Of a stretch of 64,000 nt of DNA, positions 1-8,338 are shown piece after piece (positions within the stretch are counted from its first letter, which is position 1; each line of letters starts with the position of its first letter). Position numbers and translations under genes: made by a program. The notes under the pieces are model-generated. The model searched no databases, had not been told where the DNA came from, and saw only the letters and a program-made list of their open reading frames with translations. This DNA is from Puniceicoccus vermicola. GTDB lineage: Bacteria > Verrucomicrobiota > Verrucomicrobiia > Opitutales > Puniceicoccaceae. The stretch is from NCBI RefSeq assembly GCF_014230055.1, contig NZ_JACHVA010000101.1, forward strand, positions 305,502-369,501, in the 5' to 3' direction.

Positions 1-1
1 T

Positions 2-277
2 TTACTGTTTTGGGAATTGTACTGGATTCGGCCGGCAATTGAAGTCGCGGAAGCAGGCCTGCTGCGGAATCCGGAGAACAAGGAGCTTCGTTGGCTGGCC
101 ATATACGCACGCTACCGTGCGCCGATACTCAAAGGTATCGAGCCTCACTTTATCGCCCTAATTGAGCAGACGGGGGGACGTTCTTCCATCTTTGATCTGT
201 ACGAACGCTTTGTAGAATCCAGCGATGCGGATCCGAAAAAGTTTAATGAACTACGAAAAAAATATGCCAAACCATAA
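2..277 (+). CDS. 3' end of an unknown gene (partial at window edge)
   Basis: The reading frame is open from the first bases of the window and ends with TAA at 275-277, so this is the C-terminal part (about 91 residues) of a gene that starts upstream. The first in-frame start-like codon, a TTG at 17, is unlikely to be the true start because the frame continues to the left. The peptide is rich in aromatic and basic residues and ends in a charged helical stretch. I do not recognise a family. The next gene's preferred ATG at 264 overlaps this stop by 14 bases, which suggests translational coupling in one operon. Confidence 0.6.
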   Translation, partial: LLFWELYWIRPAIEVAEAGLLRNPENKELRWLAIYARYRAPILKGIEPHFIALIEQTGGRSSIFDLYERFVESSDADPKKFNELRKKYAKP

Positions 278-1343
278 GTACGGAATAGGACTTGTTGCCT
301 GCTTGATTCTTGCACGGGTACTCATGGCGGATCCCGTGGAAACCAGCCGGGGCGAGGTCTTTGCTGACCCGGGCGGTGATGCGAAAGGGGTGGATGAATC
401 AAATGGATTCATGGATTTTACCGGTCTGCAGGTGTATGGAAAGGGAGACCAAACCCTGCTCTTCAACGTCGAGACCCGAGACCCCATCCCGGACAAGCCT
501 ACCCGGCATCGTTCCTGGATCGGCCTTTATCTCGATCTCGACAAGGATCCGGATACAGGTTTATCCGTCAAAGGGATCGGGGCCGATGTGGTTCTGGCAC
601 TCGAATCCAGAAATGGGAAGGATGGCTATGAATGGATTGTGAATGTGGAAACTGTTTCAGTGGTTGGGCGGAAATATGAATTTACGCCGAAGTTGATTTT
701 GCGAAATGGAAATCGGCTGATTATGCAACTCCACAGTCCGGATGCGTTCCAATATTACCCCCAATTCAATGTGCAAGGTTACACCCATGAAGAGGGAACC
801 TGGTGTGATTATCTTGAAGCGATTTCCGTAACCCCTCTGGTTCTTTTTCCCGTTACCGATAAGGCGATCAATTTTACCGAAACGCTAAATATAGAGCTAC
901 TTTTGGACCCCCGTCCGGGTCGCATTCAAAAGATGCCTTTGAATGTGAATCGTCCCGTCGAAGAGATACGTTGTACAGTGGATGTCCGCAAAGCTCCGCG
1001 CCACGAACGATGGATGAGCACCTTTCAAATCAATCTGGACGATCAGCAAGGCGACAAAATCCTTGATCTCCGGATTTCCGCTTCCGCCGAGGAGCATACC
1101 GTTATGATTGGTGGCGTTCGCACCCGTCCCGGAAAGTCCTGGGAGCTGACGACTCTTACCAACTCGCCCAATCCCCGGTTTCTGGGAAAACATGAATTGG
1201 TTCTACGATTTCTTTCGAATGATCGGATCCGGTGCGATGTGGACGGGGTTGATCTTGGGGAATATCCGTTGCGTTCCACAGTGCGCAGGGTCGAAATGGT
1301 TTCCGTAGGCACCGTTGCCCGGGCGGAATTGGCGATTCGGTAA
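264..1343 (+). CDS. exported beta-sandwich protein (CBM9/DOMON-like), function unknown
   Basis: I chose ATG 264 because it gives a signal peptide: a short basic N-terminus (MPNHK), a hydrophobic run and an Ala-containing cleavage region near residue 23. In-frame starts at 225 and 246 only add a charged extension. The mature protein, about 335 residues, looks all-beta. Its first half (WIGLYLDLDKDPDTG, then GIGADVVLALE) resembles the start of CBM9/DOMON-type domains, which bind sugars, haem or cell-surface glycans. The C-terminal half resembles a Fn3-like or laminin-G-like sandwich. No catalytic motif was seen. It overlaps the preceding gene and probably shares its transcript. The family call is an inference from secondary-structure pattern only. 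Confidence 0.5.
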   Translation: MPNHKYGIGLVACLILARVLMADPVETSRGEVFADPGGDAKGVDESNGFMDFTGLQVYGKGDQTLLFNVETRDPIPDKPTRHRSWIGLYLDLDKDPDTGLSVKGIGADVVLALESRNGKDGYEWIVNVETVSVVGRKYEFTPKLILRNGNRLIMQLHSPDAFQYYPQFNVQGYTHEEGTWCDYLEAISVTPLVLFPVTDKAINFTETLNIELLLDPRPGRIQKMPLNVNRPVEEIRCTVDVRKAPRHERWMSTFQINLDDQQGDKILDLRISASAEEHTVMIGGVRTRPGKSWELTTLTNSPNPRFLGKHELVLRFLSNDRIRCDVDGVDLGEYPLRSTVRRVEMVSVGTVARAELAIR

Positions 1344-1427
1344 GGACGACTATGACTGTTCTGCAGCTCGAATATCCAGTCTACAAGATAAAGGCAGGGT
1401 GACTCTCTTCTATGAGATGCTTACCCG

Positions 1428-1463
1428 TTGACAATTTTTCGGATGCGTATATACATAATGTAT
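1428..1463 (+). promoter_or_regulatory. VapBC promoter with palindromic operator
   Basis: A -35-like TTGACA lies at 1428-1433, with an AT-rich -10-like TATACA at 1450-1455 (16-base spacing). A perfect 13-bp palindrome with a single central base (ATACAT-A-ATGTAT) spans 1451-1463, on top of the -10 and ending two bases before the antitoxin ATG at 1466. VapB-type antitoxins are known to bind inverted repeats over their own promoter, so this is a plausible autoregulatory operator. Confidence 0.55.
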
Positions 1464-1465
1464 CT

Positions 1466-1699
1466 ATGAGGACGAGAATTTTCAAAAGCGGAAATTCGAA
1501 GGCGGTGCGAATTCCGGCATCAATCCGACTCTCCGGTCCGGAGGTGGAGATCGTTGATCTTGGCAAGGATGGCGTATTGCTGAAGGAGTTGCAGCAGCCC
1601 CGTGACCCTTGGGATCTTTTTCGAGAGGGTTTGGCTGAGCTAGGTGGCGAGTGGCCCGACCGCGTTCAGGAGAAGGATTCGAAGAGGCCCGAATGGTAA
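1466..1699 (+). CDS. vapB: VapB/AbrB-type antitoxin
   Basis: A 77-residue protein whose N-terminal half is a typical SpoVT/AbrB swapped-hairpin DNA-binding domain (MRTRIFKSGNSKAVRIP, then a V-E-I-V-D-L strand and a D-G-V-L-L strand). The C-terminal half, rich in Trp, Asp and Glu (DPWDLFREGL), is the kind of tail that wraps around a VapC toxin. An upstream in-frame ATG at 1412 would add 18 residues, but the domain begins at the ATG at 1466. The gene overlaps the downstream toxin gene by 7 bases. In this family the antitoxin neutralises the nuclease and represses the shared promoter. The palindrome just upstream fits that role. Confidence 0.85.
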   Translation: MRTRIFKSGNSKAVRIPASIRLSGPEVEIVDLGKDGVLLKELQQPRDPWDLFREGLAELGGEWPDRVQEKDSKRPEW

Positions 1700-2109
1700 G
1701 TTACCTCCTCGACACGAATGTCTTGATCGAGTGTCTGCGCCGAAATCAAAAGATGGTCGGGACGCTCGTGGCCAGAGGGAAAGGAAACGACCTGGCGATT
1801 TCTTCGGTGACCTATGGAGAGCTAATGGTAGGCCTTCTCAAGAACGCCACCCCCCGTCGGAGAACGGCCTTGCGCAAAGTGCTGGCACCGATCCAAATTC
1901 TTTCGTTTGACGAACGCGCCGCCGCCGAATTTGCCAGGATCAAATCGGCATTGGAAAGAAAGGGTGAGGTGATTGGCCCCTATGACATGCTGATTGCCGG
2001 GCATGCCATCAGTGTGGGCCGCTGTCTCGTGACGCACAATGGCGATGAGTTCTCACGGATCGACCGGCTCAAGTGGGAAGACTGGGAAGATCCGGGAAAA
2101 TTGGACTGA
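1693..2109 (+). CDS. vapC: VapC-type PIN-domain ribonuclease toxin
   Basis: A 138-residue PIN-domain protein starting at the ATG at 1693, inside the end of the antitoxin gene (stop 1697-1699). The first acidic residue is in YLLDTNVLIE (residues 4-13), followed by the conserved SSVTYGELMVGL segment containing the Glu, and GPYDMLIAGHA with the third acidic residue. The C-terminal LVTHNGDEFSRI with its Asp completes the four-acid site. Length and order are normal for VapC. These toxins cleave specific RNAs, often tRNA or rRNA, when VapB is degraded. The pair appears intact. The longer frame opening at 1651 would include antitoxin-overlapping residues and is unlikely to be used. Confidence 0.88.
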   Translation: MVSYLLDTNVLIECLRRNQKMVGTLVARGKGNDLAISSVTYGELMVGLLKNATPRRRTALRKVLAPIQILSFDERAAAEFARIKSALERKGEVIGPYDMLIAGHAISVGRCLVTHNGDEFSRIDRLKWEDWEDPGKLD

Positions 2110-2341
2110 ATACCGGCGTCCCCAACCAGAGCGCGGTGTTTTCGCCTGCGAATTCTTGCGCTGCGCTCAAGTTGTGCCTTCGACGAGCCACCTTGATTGT
2201 CACTGATCTTGCGTCTGGCGAAAGGAAGAGGAAAGAGACTACGCTTGACGGCGTGAATGGGGGCGAGCCCGTATCGATTTTCGCCAGATGATACGGATGA
2301 CCTTCCGAGAGGTTTCTTCATCCGCCTTTACTGGAAAAGCT

Positions 2342-3106
2342 CTACCGCTGCTGCTGATACGCTTGCCGATACTCCGTTGCGGAGCGGCCGAAAAATCTGC
2401 GGAAGGCACGGCAGAAGTTCTCGGTGTTGGGGTAGCCGACGTCGGCGGAGACCACTTTGATCGGTTGATCGCTCGAGGCGAGGATGTGGCTGGCGACGCG
2501 CATGCGTTTCTGGATGAGATATTGATGTGGGCTTTCTCCCAAGTGTTCTCGGAAGAGCATGTGCAAATGAGAGACGCTGATTCCGGCCGCCTGGCTCACG
2601 TTCTCGAGGCTGATGGGATTCGCATAATAGGCGTTGATGAAGTCGGTGGCGACTCTCAGTGGGGGAGGGGTTCTCTGATGGCTCGATGATTTTCGGAATC
2701 GTTCGAGCTCAAACCGAAGTCGAGCCATGACCAGATCTCCGATGGCTCGACGATCCATAGCGGCGAAGTGATAGGCGTGTAGCATTTCGTCCATGAATCG
2801 CTGCATCGCGTTCCGGTCTTCCCAATGAAAGCACCGGGGAATCTCGTTCCTGTCGTCTTTTTTCTCGAGCTCGTATTGAACGACGTAGCAACTGTAGTAA
2901 CTGTCGGAAGGGGAGTTGAAAACCGTCATCTGGCCGTCGTAATGGCAGAACACGGCTCCCTCCGTGTGTAGCACCGGATGGTCCTCGAAACCGAATACCG
3001 CTCCCTCCCGGATGATTTCGAAAAAGCAATGGCGTTCGGGGATGCGGTTGGGGCTCTGCGCTCCTCCGCGGGGGCTTAGGTACGCTCCGATGTGACCCAG
3101 TTTCAT
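2342..3106 (-). CDS. AraC-family transcriptional regulator
   Basis: A 254-residue protein. The C-terminal ~100 residues form an AraC/XylS double helix-turn-helix: ISLENVSQAAGISVSHLHML, then QYLIQKRMRVASHIL, then SADVGYPNTENFCRAFRRFFG, which matches the second helix-turn-helix signature well. The N-terminal ~140 residues look like a cupin-type effector domain containing several His and aromatic residues. It is transcribed divergently from the sugar isomerase/dehydrogenase pair beginning at 3230, with a 123-base shared upstream region. That is the usual geometry for a regulator controlling its neighbours and itself. The ligand is unknown and probably a sugar or polyol. The start is the first in-frame ATG before the cupin-like region. 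Confidence 0.88.
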   Translation of the reverse strand: MKLGHIGAYLSPRGGAQSPNRIPERHCFFEIIREGAVFGFEDHPVLHTEGAVFCHYDGQMTVFNSPSDSYYSCYVVQYELEKKDDRNEIPRCFHWEDRNAMQRFMDEMLHAYHFAAMDRRAIGDLVMARLRFELERFRKSSSHQRTPPPLRVATDFINAYYANPISLENVSQAAGISVSHLHMLFREHLGESPHQYLIQKRMRVASHILASSDQPIKVVSADVGYPNTENFCRAFRRFFGRSATEYRQAYQQQR

Positions 3107-3229
3107 TTCGTAGTTTCGACCTGTGGATAATAGTTTTAGTCAATATACAGTGGAATTGTTCCGTGGTATAGTCGTTTTTTCGCCGATCTTCAAAAGATTC
3201 AGTCAATCTACTAAAAACAACGAAAATCA
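3107..3229. promoter_or_regulatory. divergent promoter region with AGTCAAT repeats
   Basis: This AT-rich 123-base gap separates the AraC regulator from the isomerase gene. It contains TTTTAGTCAAT (3134-3144) and CAGTCAATCTACTAAAA (3200-3216), two same-direction copies of an AGTCAAT core about 65 bases apart. AraC-family proteins bind same-direction repeats. A related AGTCAAT copy and its reverse complement occur in the divergent region at 7287-7339. No clear -10/-35 pair could be chosen. Confidence 0.3.
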
Positions 3230-4045
3230 ATGACCCCTCAAATTACTGTTCAACTCTACAGTGTCCGAGAACAAGCCGAAGCCGACTATGAAGGCACTCT
3301 GCGCGCCATTGCCGACATGGGATTCGGCTGCGTTGAGCCAGCGGGCTATCCCGGCTATACCGCCGAAAAAGCGGCAAAGCTTTTTGCCGATCTCGGGCTG
3401 AAGGCGCCGACGGCTCATATTTCTCTTCCGGAAGCGGAGGAAATCAATCAGTTCGTCGAGCAAGCTCAGATGATGGGCCACCAGTATGTGATTACGGGGT
3501 GTCCTCCGGGGTTTAAGGAAAACTACACTTCGCTGGATCGTGTGAAAGCGATGGCGGAAAAGTACTGCCAAGTCTCGGAAAAGCTGGCTCCGCACGGTTT
3601 GCAAATTGGTTATCACAACCACGATTGGGACCTCGCCATGGTTGAGGGAGAACGGGGCTATCAGGTTTTTCTCGCCAACACTCCGGAATCGGTTCTCTAC
3701 GAAGCGGACATCTTTTGGGTGGCTCGTGCGGGCTTGAACCCGGCGGAGTTTATCCGGGAAATCGGTGCTCGTGGGAAGGCGCTGCACTTTAAGGATGGGA
3801 TCGTCAGCGACGGGGCCGATTTCAAGGAAGCCGAAACGGAAAGTGGTCGGATCATGGTGAGTGATGCCATCCCCTTCCGGGCCGCCGGAACCGGGCAGGT
3901 CGACCTGATTGAAGCTTCGAAGGCGGTCGAGCATGCCGAATACATCGCTGTCGAGTTGGACAGTTTCGAGGGAGACATGATGCAAGCGGTGAAGACCAGC
4001 TACGACTACCTCACGAGCAAGGGTATCGCCCAAGGCAACAAGTAA
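3230..4045 (+). CDS. sugar phosphate isomerase/epimerase (xylose isomerase-like TIM barrel)
   Basis: A 271-residue cytoplasmic protein of the AP-endonuclease-2/xylose-isomerase-like TIM-barrel family. The expected metal-ligand positions are visible: the Glu in GCVEPAGY (near residue 36), the His/Asp cluster YHNHDWDLAM (near 128), the Asp in YEADIFW, HFKDG (near 187) and the late Glu in YIAVELDSFEGD. Family members isomerise or epimerise sugars, inositols and oxidised intermediates. The exact substrate cannot be read from sequence. It is followed 12 bases later by a Gfo/Idh/MocA dehydrogenase, a pairing typical of oxidised-sugar or inositol conversion pathways, and both are probably controlled by the divergent AraC regulator. 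Confidence 0.88.
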   Translation: MTPQITVQLYSVREQAEADYEGTLRAIADMGFGCVEPAGYPGYTAEKAAKLFADLGLKAPTAHISLPEAEEINQFVEQAQMMGHQYVITGCPPGFKENYTSLDRVKAMAEKYCQVSEKLAPHGLQIGYHNHDWDLAMVEGERGYQVFLANTPESVLYEADIFWVARAGLNPAEFIREIGARGKALHFKDGIVSDGADFKEAETESGRIMVSDAIPFRAAGTGQVDLIEASKAVEHAEYIAVELDSFEGDMMQAVKTSYDYLTSKGIAQGNK

Positions 4046-4057
4046 GAGGATTCTTCC

Positions 4058-5161
4058 ATGACGAAACAAATTGGTATCGGTATCATTGGTTGCGGGAACA
4101 TCTCGCAGGCCTATTTCAACGGCGCGAAGCTTTTCGAAGTTCTCAAGGTGGTCTCCTGTGCAGACCTCAATCGGGAGGTTGCGACTGCCAAGGCAGAGGA
4201 AAACAACTGCAAGGCCGAGACGGTGGAGGAGTTGCTCGCCAACCCTGAGGTTCAGTTGGTCATCAACCTGACGGTTCCTTCGGTTCACGCTCAGGTTAGC
4301 CTGTCGGCCCTCAATGCCGGCAAGCACGTGCACAGCGAGAAGCCATTGTCGGTCAGCTTGGAGGAGGCCGGGGAGGTTCTGGAAACCGCCGAAGCGAAAG
4401 GGCTCTTGGTGGGATGTGCTCCCGACACCTTCATGGGGGGCGGTCTACAAACTTGCCGCAAACTGGTCGATGACGGCTGGCTCGGTCGCGTGACTAGTGG
4501 TTCGGCGTTCCTTATGTCGCGTGGGCCGGAGAGCTGGCACCCGAATCCGTCCTTTTTCTATCAAATGGGAGCCGGACCGATGTTCGACATGGGGCCGTAT
4601 TACATTACCGCTCTCATTCACCTGCTCGGGCCTGTCAAACGCGTGAGTGCGGTGGCTACGAAAGCGTTCGAAGAGCGTATCGCTACCTGTAAGCAGGAGT
4701 TTGGGAAGTTGCTTCCGGTCGAGGTGCCGACCCATTACTCGGGAGTTCTCGAGTTCCATAGTGGGGCGGTGATCAACATGGTGGTTTCCTTTGATGTATG
4801 TGCCCACGGGCACAGTCCTATCGAAATCTACGGGACGGAAGGTTCGCTAAAAGTTCCGGATCCGAATACCTTTGATGGACCGGTCTCGATGTGGACGCGC
4901 TCCACCAAGGAGTGGCAAACGCAGGCCTACAGTCATCCCTACCGGATGCCCTCCCGGAGCATTGGTGCGGCCGACTTGGCCTATGCGATTCTGAGCGACG
5001 GTAAGCATGCCCACCGGGCGAGTGGAGCCTTGGCCTATCACGCTCTTGAGGTGATGCACTCCTTCGAAGCGGCTTCCAAGAGTGCTGCCGCTGTCGAGAT
5101 CCAATCCCGTCCTCCACAGCCGGCACCCTTGCCGTTGGGAATCATCGAAGGGCGTCTGTAG
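4058..5161 (+). CDS. Gfo/Idh/MocA-family oxidoreductase
   Basis: A 367-residue NAD(P)-dependent dehydrogenase. The Rossmann start is IGIGIIGCGNISQAYFNG (residues 5-22) with the GxGxxx fingerprint. The conserved SEKPLSVSLEEA segment near residue 93 provides the family's EKP lysine. A C-terminal alpha/beta domain (GVLEFHSGAVINMVVSFD) forms the substrate side. The gene starts 12 bases after the isomerase, with a GAGG-like element ahead of its ATG, so the two are almost certainly co-transcribed. Members oxidise sugars or polyols at a ring or side-chain hydroxyl. Together with the isomerase it suggests a short interconversion pathway. The specific substrate is unknown. Confidence 0.88.
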   Translation: MTKQIGIGIIGCGNISQAYFNGAKLFEVLKVVSCADLNREVATAKAEENNCKAETVEELLANPEVQLVINLTVPSVHAQVSLSALNAGKHVHSEKPLSVSLEEAGEVLETAEAKGLLVGCAPDTFMGGGLQTCRKLVDDGWLGRVTSGSAFLMSRGPESWHPNPSFFYQMGAGPMFDMGPYYITALIHLLGPVKRVSAVATKAFEERIATCKQEFGKLLPVEVPTHYSGVLEFHSGAVINMVVSFDVCAHGHSPIEIYGTEGSLKVPDPNTFDGPVSMWTRSTKEWQTQAYSHPYRMPSRSIGAADLAYAILSDGKHAHRASGALAYHALEVMHSFEAASKSAAAVEIQSRPPQPAPLPLGIIEGRL

Positions 5162-5180
5162 ACCGCGCTTTTCCGCGGTC
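5161..5180. terminator. short perfect hairpin between convergent genes
   Basis: GACCGCG (5161-5167) and CGCGGTC (5174-5180) form a perfect 7-bp stem around a six-base loop, starting on the last base of the dehydrogenase stop codon. It lies between two convergent genes, as expected for a bidirectional terminator. There is no good T-run directly after it. Confidence 0.45.
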
Positions 5181-5190
5181 CAGGCACGGC

Positions 5191-7239
5191 CTATTTTCCT
5201 TTGCGCCAGCCCGGGCCATGATGTGCGGGCTGGCCGCTTGGGTGGGAGTTGATACACCAGGAGGCCTCTGGGTCGTAGCTGACCTGTAGATGCTTATAGG
5301 GGAATTTAAGAGGACCCCGTTCGGGTGAAGTTCCGAGAAAGGGGAGTTCCTCGGCGGGGAGTCCTTCGGCTTTCCAGATGGGTTTGGGCAGAGCATTGCC
5401 ACCAATGCTTGCGTAGCGGACGTGGTCGGAGCCGGGTGCGTAATTGATTTTCAATCGAGTTTGCTCGTTCTGGTAGTGAAGGGTACGGGTTCCGAAGTGC
5501 CAGTAGTCGAGGCATTGTGCGGCGAGTATTCGTTGTTGGAATTCGGCCTGTGATTCCTCTTCGCTGGTGGTAATGCTGAAGACGAAGCCGTTCAGGGTGC
5601 GTTCGAGTTCCGCAGCGGTGAACTTGCGGGCGTCGCCACTGTAATTTTCCAGAACGATAAGTAGGTAGTCGTCGATGCGCTCGACCTTGATTTCGGCGGA
5701 ACCGCCCCAGTCCGAAGGGTTGAGCGCGCGGATGGAGTATCGGACTGAACCGTCTTCAATGAAGACATGCCCGTCGTATTGTTCGACTCGCTCGATCAAG
5801 CCGAAGTGTTCCGGAATGATGAGGCATAGGCGAAGCTTTGTAATCTCTTTGTGTTGAAGCTCAAGAGTCGGACGTGCCAATATCAGCGCCGTGCGCTTGT
5901 CTTGAAGAGTGTGCAGGCTTCCATAGCTCGCTAAGCTTTCGTTCGGATCGACGGGGACTTCATCGTTGATTAGATAGCGGGTGTAGGCGACACCCACATC
6001 CTTTCGACTTTTGACTTCGGAATGTTTGCGGTAGGTAAGGTAAAAGACTTCGGATTGATGCTGTGACCAGCACTCAGCTTCTGCTGTGCCGAGTGAAAAA
6101 TCTTCTTCCTGATATTGGGTGATGTTGACCTCGCTGCAGTATTTTTCATTGCCGCCACCGCGTTCGGCTGTGGCATGCAATTCGAATGGGTATTCTCGCG
6201 ACTGTGCCCACTTCAGAAGGTAGGGAGGTGGTACCAATTTACTGGAGGCGACCCATGAGAGTCTGCTTAGCGATTCGGGAGCAAATCCATGGGCATGGAG
6301 GAGTTCGACCGGATCTTTTTCAAATTCCTCAATCGGGTTGGGGAGAACCCTATCATCCAAAGCCAACCAGAGTAGGAAACTCTGGGTGGAAAGGTGCGCA
6401 GTAGAGTCAAAATGGTATGCTCTGGAGAAAGGGCCGCCCATGATTCCGGTGTGGCGATGGAAGTGGGCGAGGATGTCGGCCCAGACGCGCTCGCAGCATT
6501 TGGAGGCCAATTCGCGAGCTTCTCGGGATTTTGCGTATTCTGAAATGACAGTCAGATTGACCAGAGTGAAGGGCGTGTAGGTCGGACTATTGTATTCACT
6601 GATAAGGCCGCGGCGGGTCAGAATATCGGCGAGTTGATGGAGGTTCCAGATGCCATGCTCAAGGGCGTCATCGTCATTGAAATATTCGCCACCAAGCACC
6701 AGACCGAGGGTGGCTTTGGCCGGCATGTTGTCGTTGAAGCCGTGGAATTGGAGGTCGGCTTGTCGATCGCCTTGATAGTCGCGAAGAGCTGCGCGTGCCC
6801 AGTGCTCGAGTTTGGTGCGGACGGAGGGGAGGAGTTTGCTTTCATGCATTCTAAGCATCTGCATTGCGTGGTTGGTTAAGAAAATGTCGAAGGATGCTTC
6901 GCCTTCGGAGAGTCCGTTCCGGTTCGTCCCCAGTGAAAAGGGGGCTCTTTCGAGGATCGCATTGGCTTGGCTCACGTCCTCTGCCTTGCCGTCCATCAAG
7001 CCCATCGTTAGCCAGAAAGCCATGCGCGTGTAAGTGTGAGGTAGATTTTTTGGGCCGTTAATCCAAGCACCATCCGAGTCGATCCTGATTGGATGGATCC
7101 ATTCTCCGTGGGGTGTGAACCATTTTCGGCAATAGTGGGAGACAAGTTGGATGACTTCGGCTCGACGCTCCTCATGGGCGCTCTGCCGTAGGCTTAGGGC
7201 GTTGTAGGGAATGGTGGGCGAGGCTGTTGTGCTATTCAT
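5191..7239 (-). CDS. large protein of unknown function, possible toroid-fold polysaccharide lyase/hydrolase
   Basis: A 682-residue protein without a visible signal peptide. The first ~350 residues are helix-rich with repeated aromatic/charged helices (GEWIHPIRIDSDGAWING, LQFHGFNDNMPAKATLGL, GIMGGPFSRAYHFD). The last ~300 residues are mostly beta strands. An (alpha/alpha) toroid followed by a beta-sandwich is the architecture of heparinase II/III and alginate-lyase-type polysaccharide lyases and of several GH families, but I cannot assign one. The conserved-looking FNDNMPAKA and MGGPFSRAYH segments are candidates for an active site. It converges on the sugar dehydrogenase and diverges from the PEP-CTERM gene at 7354. 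The C-terminal residues are Gly/Pro/Lys-rich and look disordered. Confidence 0.45.
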   Translation of the reverse strand: MNSTTASPTIPYNALSLRQSAHEERRAEVIQLVSHYCRKWFTPHGEWIHPIRIDSDGAWINGPKNLPHTYTRMAFWLTMGLMDGKAEDVSQANAILERAPFSLGTNRNGLSEGEASFDIFLTNHAMQMLRMHESKLLPSVRTKLEHWARAALRDYQGDRQADLQFHGFNDNMPAKATLGLVLGGEYFNDDDALEHGIWNLHQLADILTRRGLISEYNSPTYTPFTLVNLTVISEYAKSREARELASKCCERVWADILAHFHRHTGIMGGPFSRAYHFDSTAHLSTQSFLLWLALDDRVLPNPIEEFEKDPVELLHAHGFAPESLSRLSWVASSKLVPPPYLLKWAQSREYPFELHATAERGGGNEKYCSEVNITQYQEEDFSLGTAEAECWSQHQSEVFYLTYRKHSEVKSRKDVGVAYTRYLINDEVPVDPNESLASYGSLHTLQDKRTALILARPTLELQHKEITKLRLCLIIPEHFGLIERVEQYDGHVFIEDGSVRYSIRALNPSDWGGSAEIKVERIDDYLLIVLENYSGDARKFTAAELERTLNGFVFSITTSEEESQAEFQQRILAAQCLDYWHFGTRTLHYQNEQTRLKINYAPGSDHVRYASIGGNALPKPIWKAEGLPAEELPFLGTSPERGPLKFPYKHLQVSYDPEASWCINSHPSGQPAHHGPGWRKGK

Positions 7240-7353
7240 GGAATCAAGGACGGTTCGTATTATTTCGAATTGGAGAATAAATCTTGTTGACTAAACCAGA
7301 TTGTTTGGGAATAAAAACTGAGTAAGTCAATTAGTTTAACCCAATAAAAACCC

Positions 7354-8247
7354 ATGAAACTGATACAATCTCTACTATACCCTGCATCTGCGAGCCGTTT
7401 AGCCGGTGGTTTGGCTGCGACTTTTGCTCTGGCACTTGGTTCTGCCGTCCATGCTGAGACGACATTGTTTAGTGATAACTTCGATGGTGTTTCGAATAGC
7501 GTGGCTGGTCTGAACTCCGTGGACTGGTGGTTGGCGAATCCGGCTGAGAATGGAACCCGTCTACTCGTTGGTGCGGATAATACCGGAACCTTAAGTGGTG
7601 ATAGTATTTGGAATCCAGGTAGTTCGGGCTCGAACACTTGGGCGCTCAAGCAATTCGATAGTGTGACGCTCACTGAAGTTGGTGACTATGTTTCGGTCAA
7701 CATGGATCTCCATTTTACAACGACTCCGAATTACACTATATTCACTATCGCGCTGTTTGGCACTGATGTCACCCTGTCGTCGAATAGCATCACAGGTTAC
7801 GGCACCGCTGGAAATCCCATTACCGATGCCACTGGTTACTTGATTAATCAGCAGCCGAGAACCACCGCGACTAATGCAAATTTCCGTTCCGTTGCGGCGG
7901 GGGAGACTGGAATTAATGATGGCACTAGTTTAGGCTGGGGGAATGGCTCTGTTGTTCTGGGGGATCCGACTTCAGCTCACACCTTGGTTTTCACCATCAC
8001 TAAAGTCGAAGGTGGCACTGAGCTGACTTATAGTGTCGATGGCTCGATTACCGGCACGATTCTCGACAGTAGCAGTCTCTATGATACATTCAATACGCTT
8101 CGAATCACCGCAGGTAATGACAGTAGCGCCCAATCTCATTGGGACAATATTAGTGTCGTGACGAACATTCCGGAGCCTTCTGTCACTGCTGGTGTTTTCG
8201 GCGCGGTCGCTCTCTCCGCTCTGGCTCTTCGCCGTGGTGCGCGTTGA
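7354..8247 (+). CDS. PEP-CTERM sorting-domain protein
   Basis: A 297-residue exported protein. The N-terminus has a signal peptide (basic start, long Ala/Leu segment, cleavage near VHAE at residue ~34). The body is a Ser/Thr/Gly/Asn-rich beta protein that may be a lectin or laminin-G-like sandwich (SDNFDG, then WDNISVV near the end). The tail carries the tripartite sorting signal: IPEPS motif, a hydrophobic Ala/Val/Leu segment and a terminal RRGAR cluster. In bacteria with exosortase, such tails direct processing and surface attachment. No exosortase gene is in the window. It sits upstream of the pseudopilin and GH42-like genes and diverges from the 682-residue protein. Confidence 0.82.
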   Translation: MKLIQSLLYPASASRLAGGLAATFALALGSAVHAETTLFSDNFDGVSNSVAGLNSVDWWLANPAENGTRLLVGADNTGTLSGDSIWNPGSSGSNTWALKQFDSVTLTEVGDYVSVNMDLHFTTTPNYTIFTIALFGTDVTLSSNSITGYGTAGNPITDATGYLINQQPRTTATNANFRSVAAGETGINDGTSLGWGNGSVVLGDPTSAHTLVFTITKVEGGTELTYSVDGSITGTILDSSSLYDTFNTLRITAGNDSSAQSHWDNISVVTNIPEPSVTAGVFGAVALSALALRRGAR

Positions 8248-8338
8248 GTCTACGTGCTGATTCGTCTCGCGATTCCTCTCAGGGTGGCTGTAATTTAATC
8301 GTGTTTCACCGAGTTGATTTTGAGGAGCTTGCCCCTTT

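Noticed and set aside
3227..4333. A 368-codon open frame on the minus strand opposite the isomerase and dehydrogenase genes
   Set aside because: The plus strand carries two clear enzyme genes with conserved motifs. The antisense frame has no recognisable domain, is His/Arg/Leu-biased and is explained by the codon usage of the real genes.
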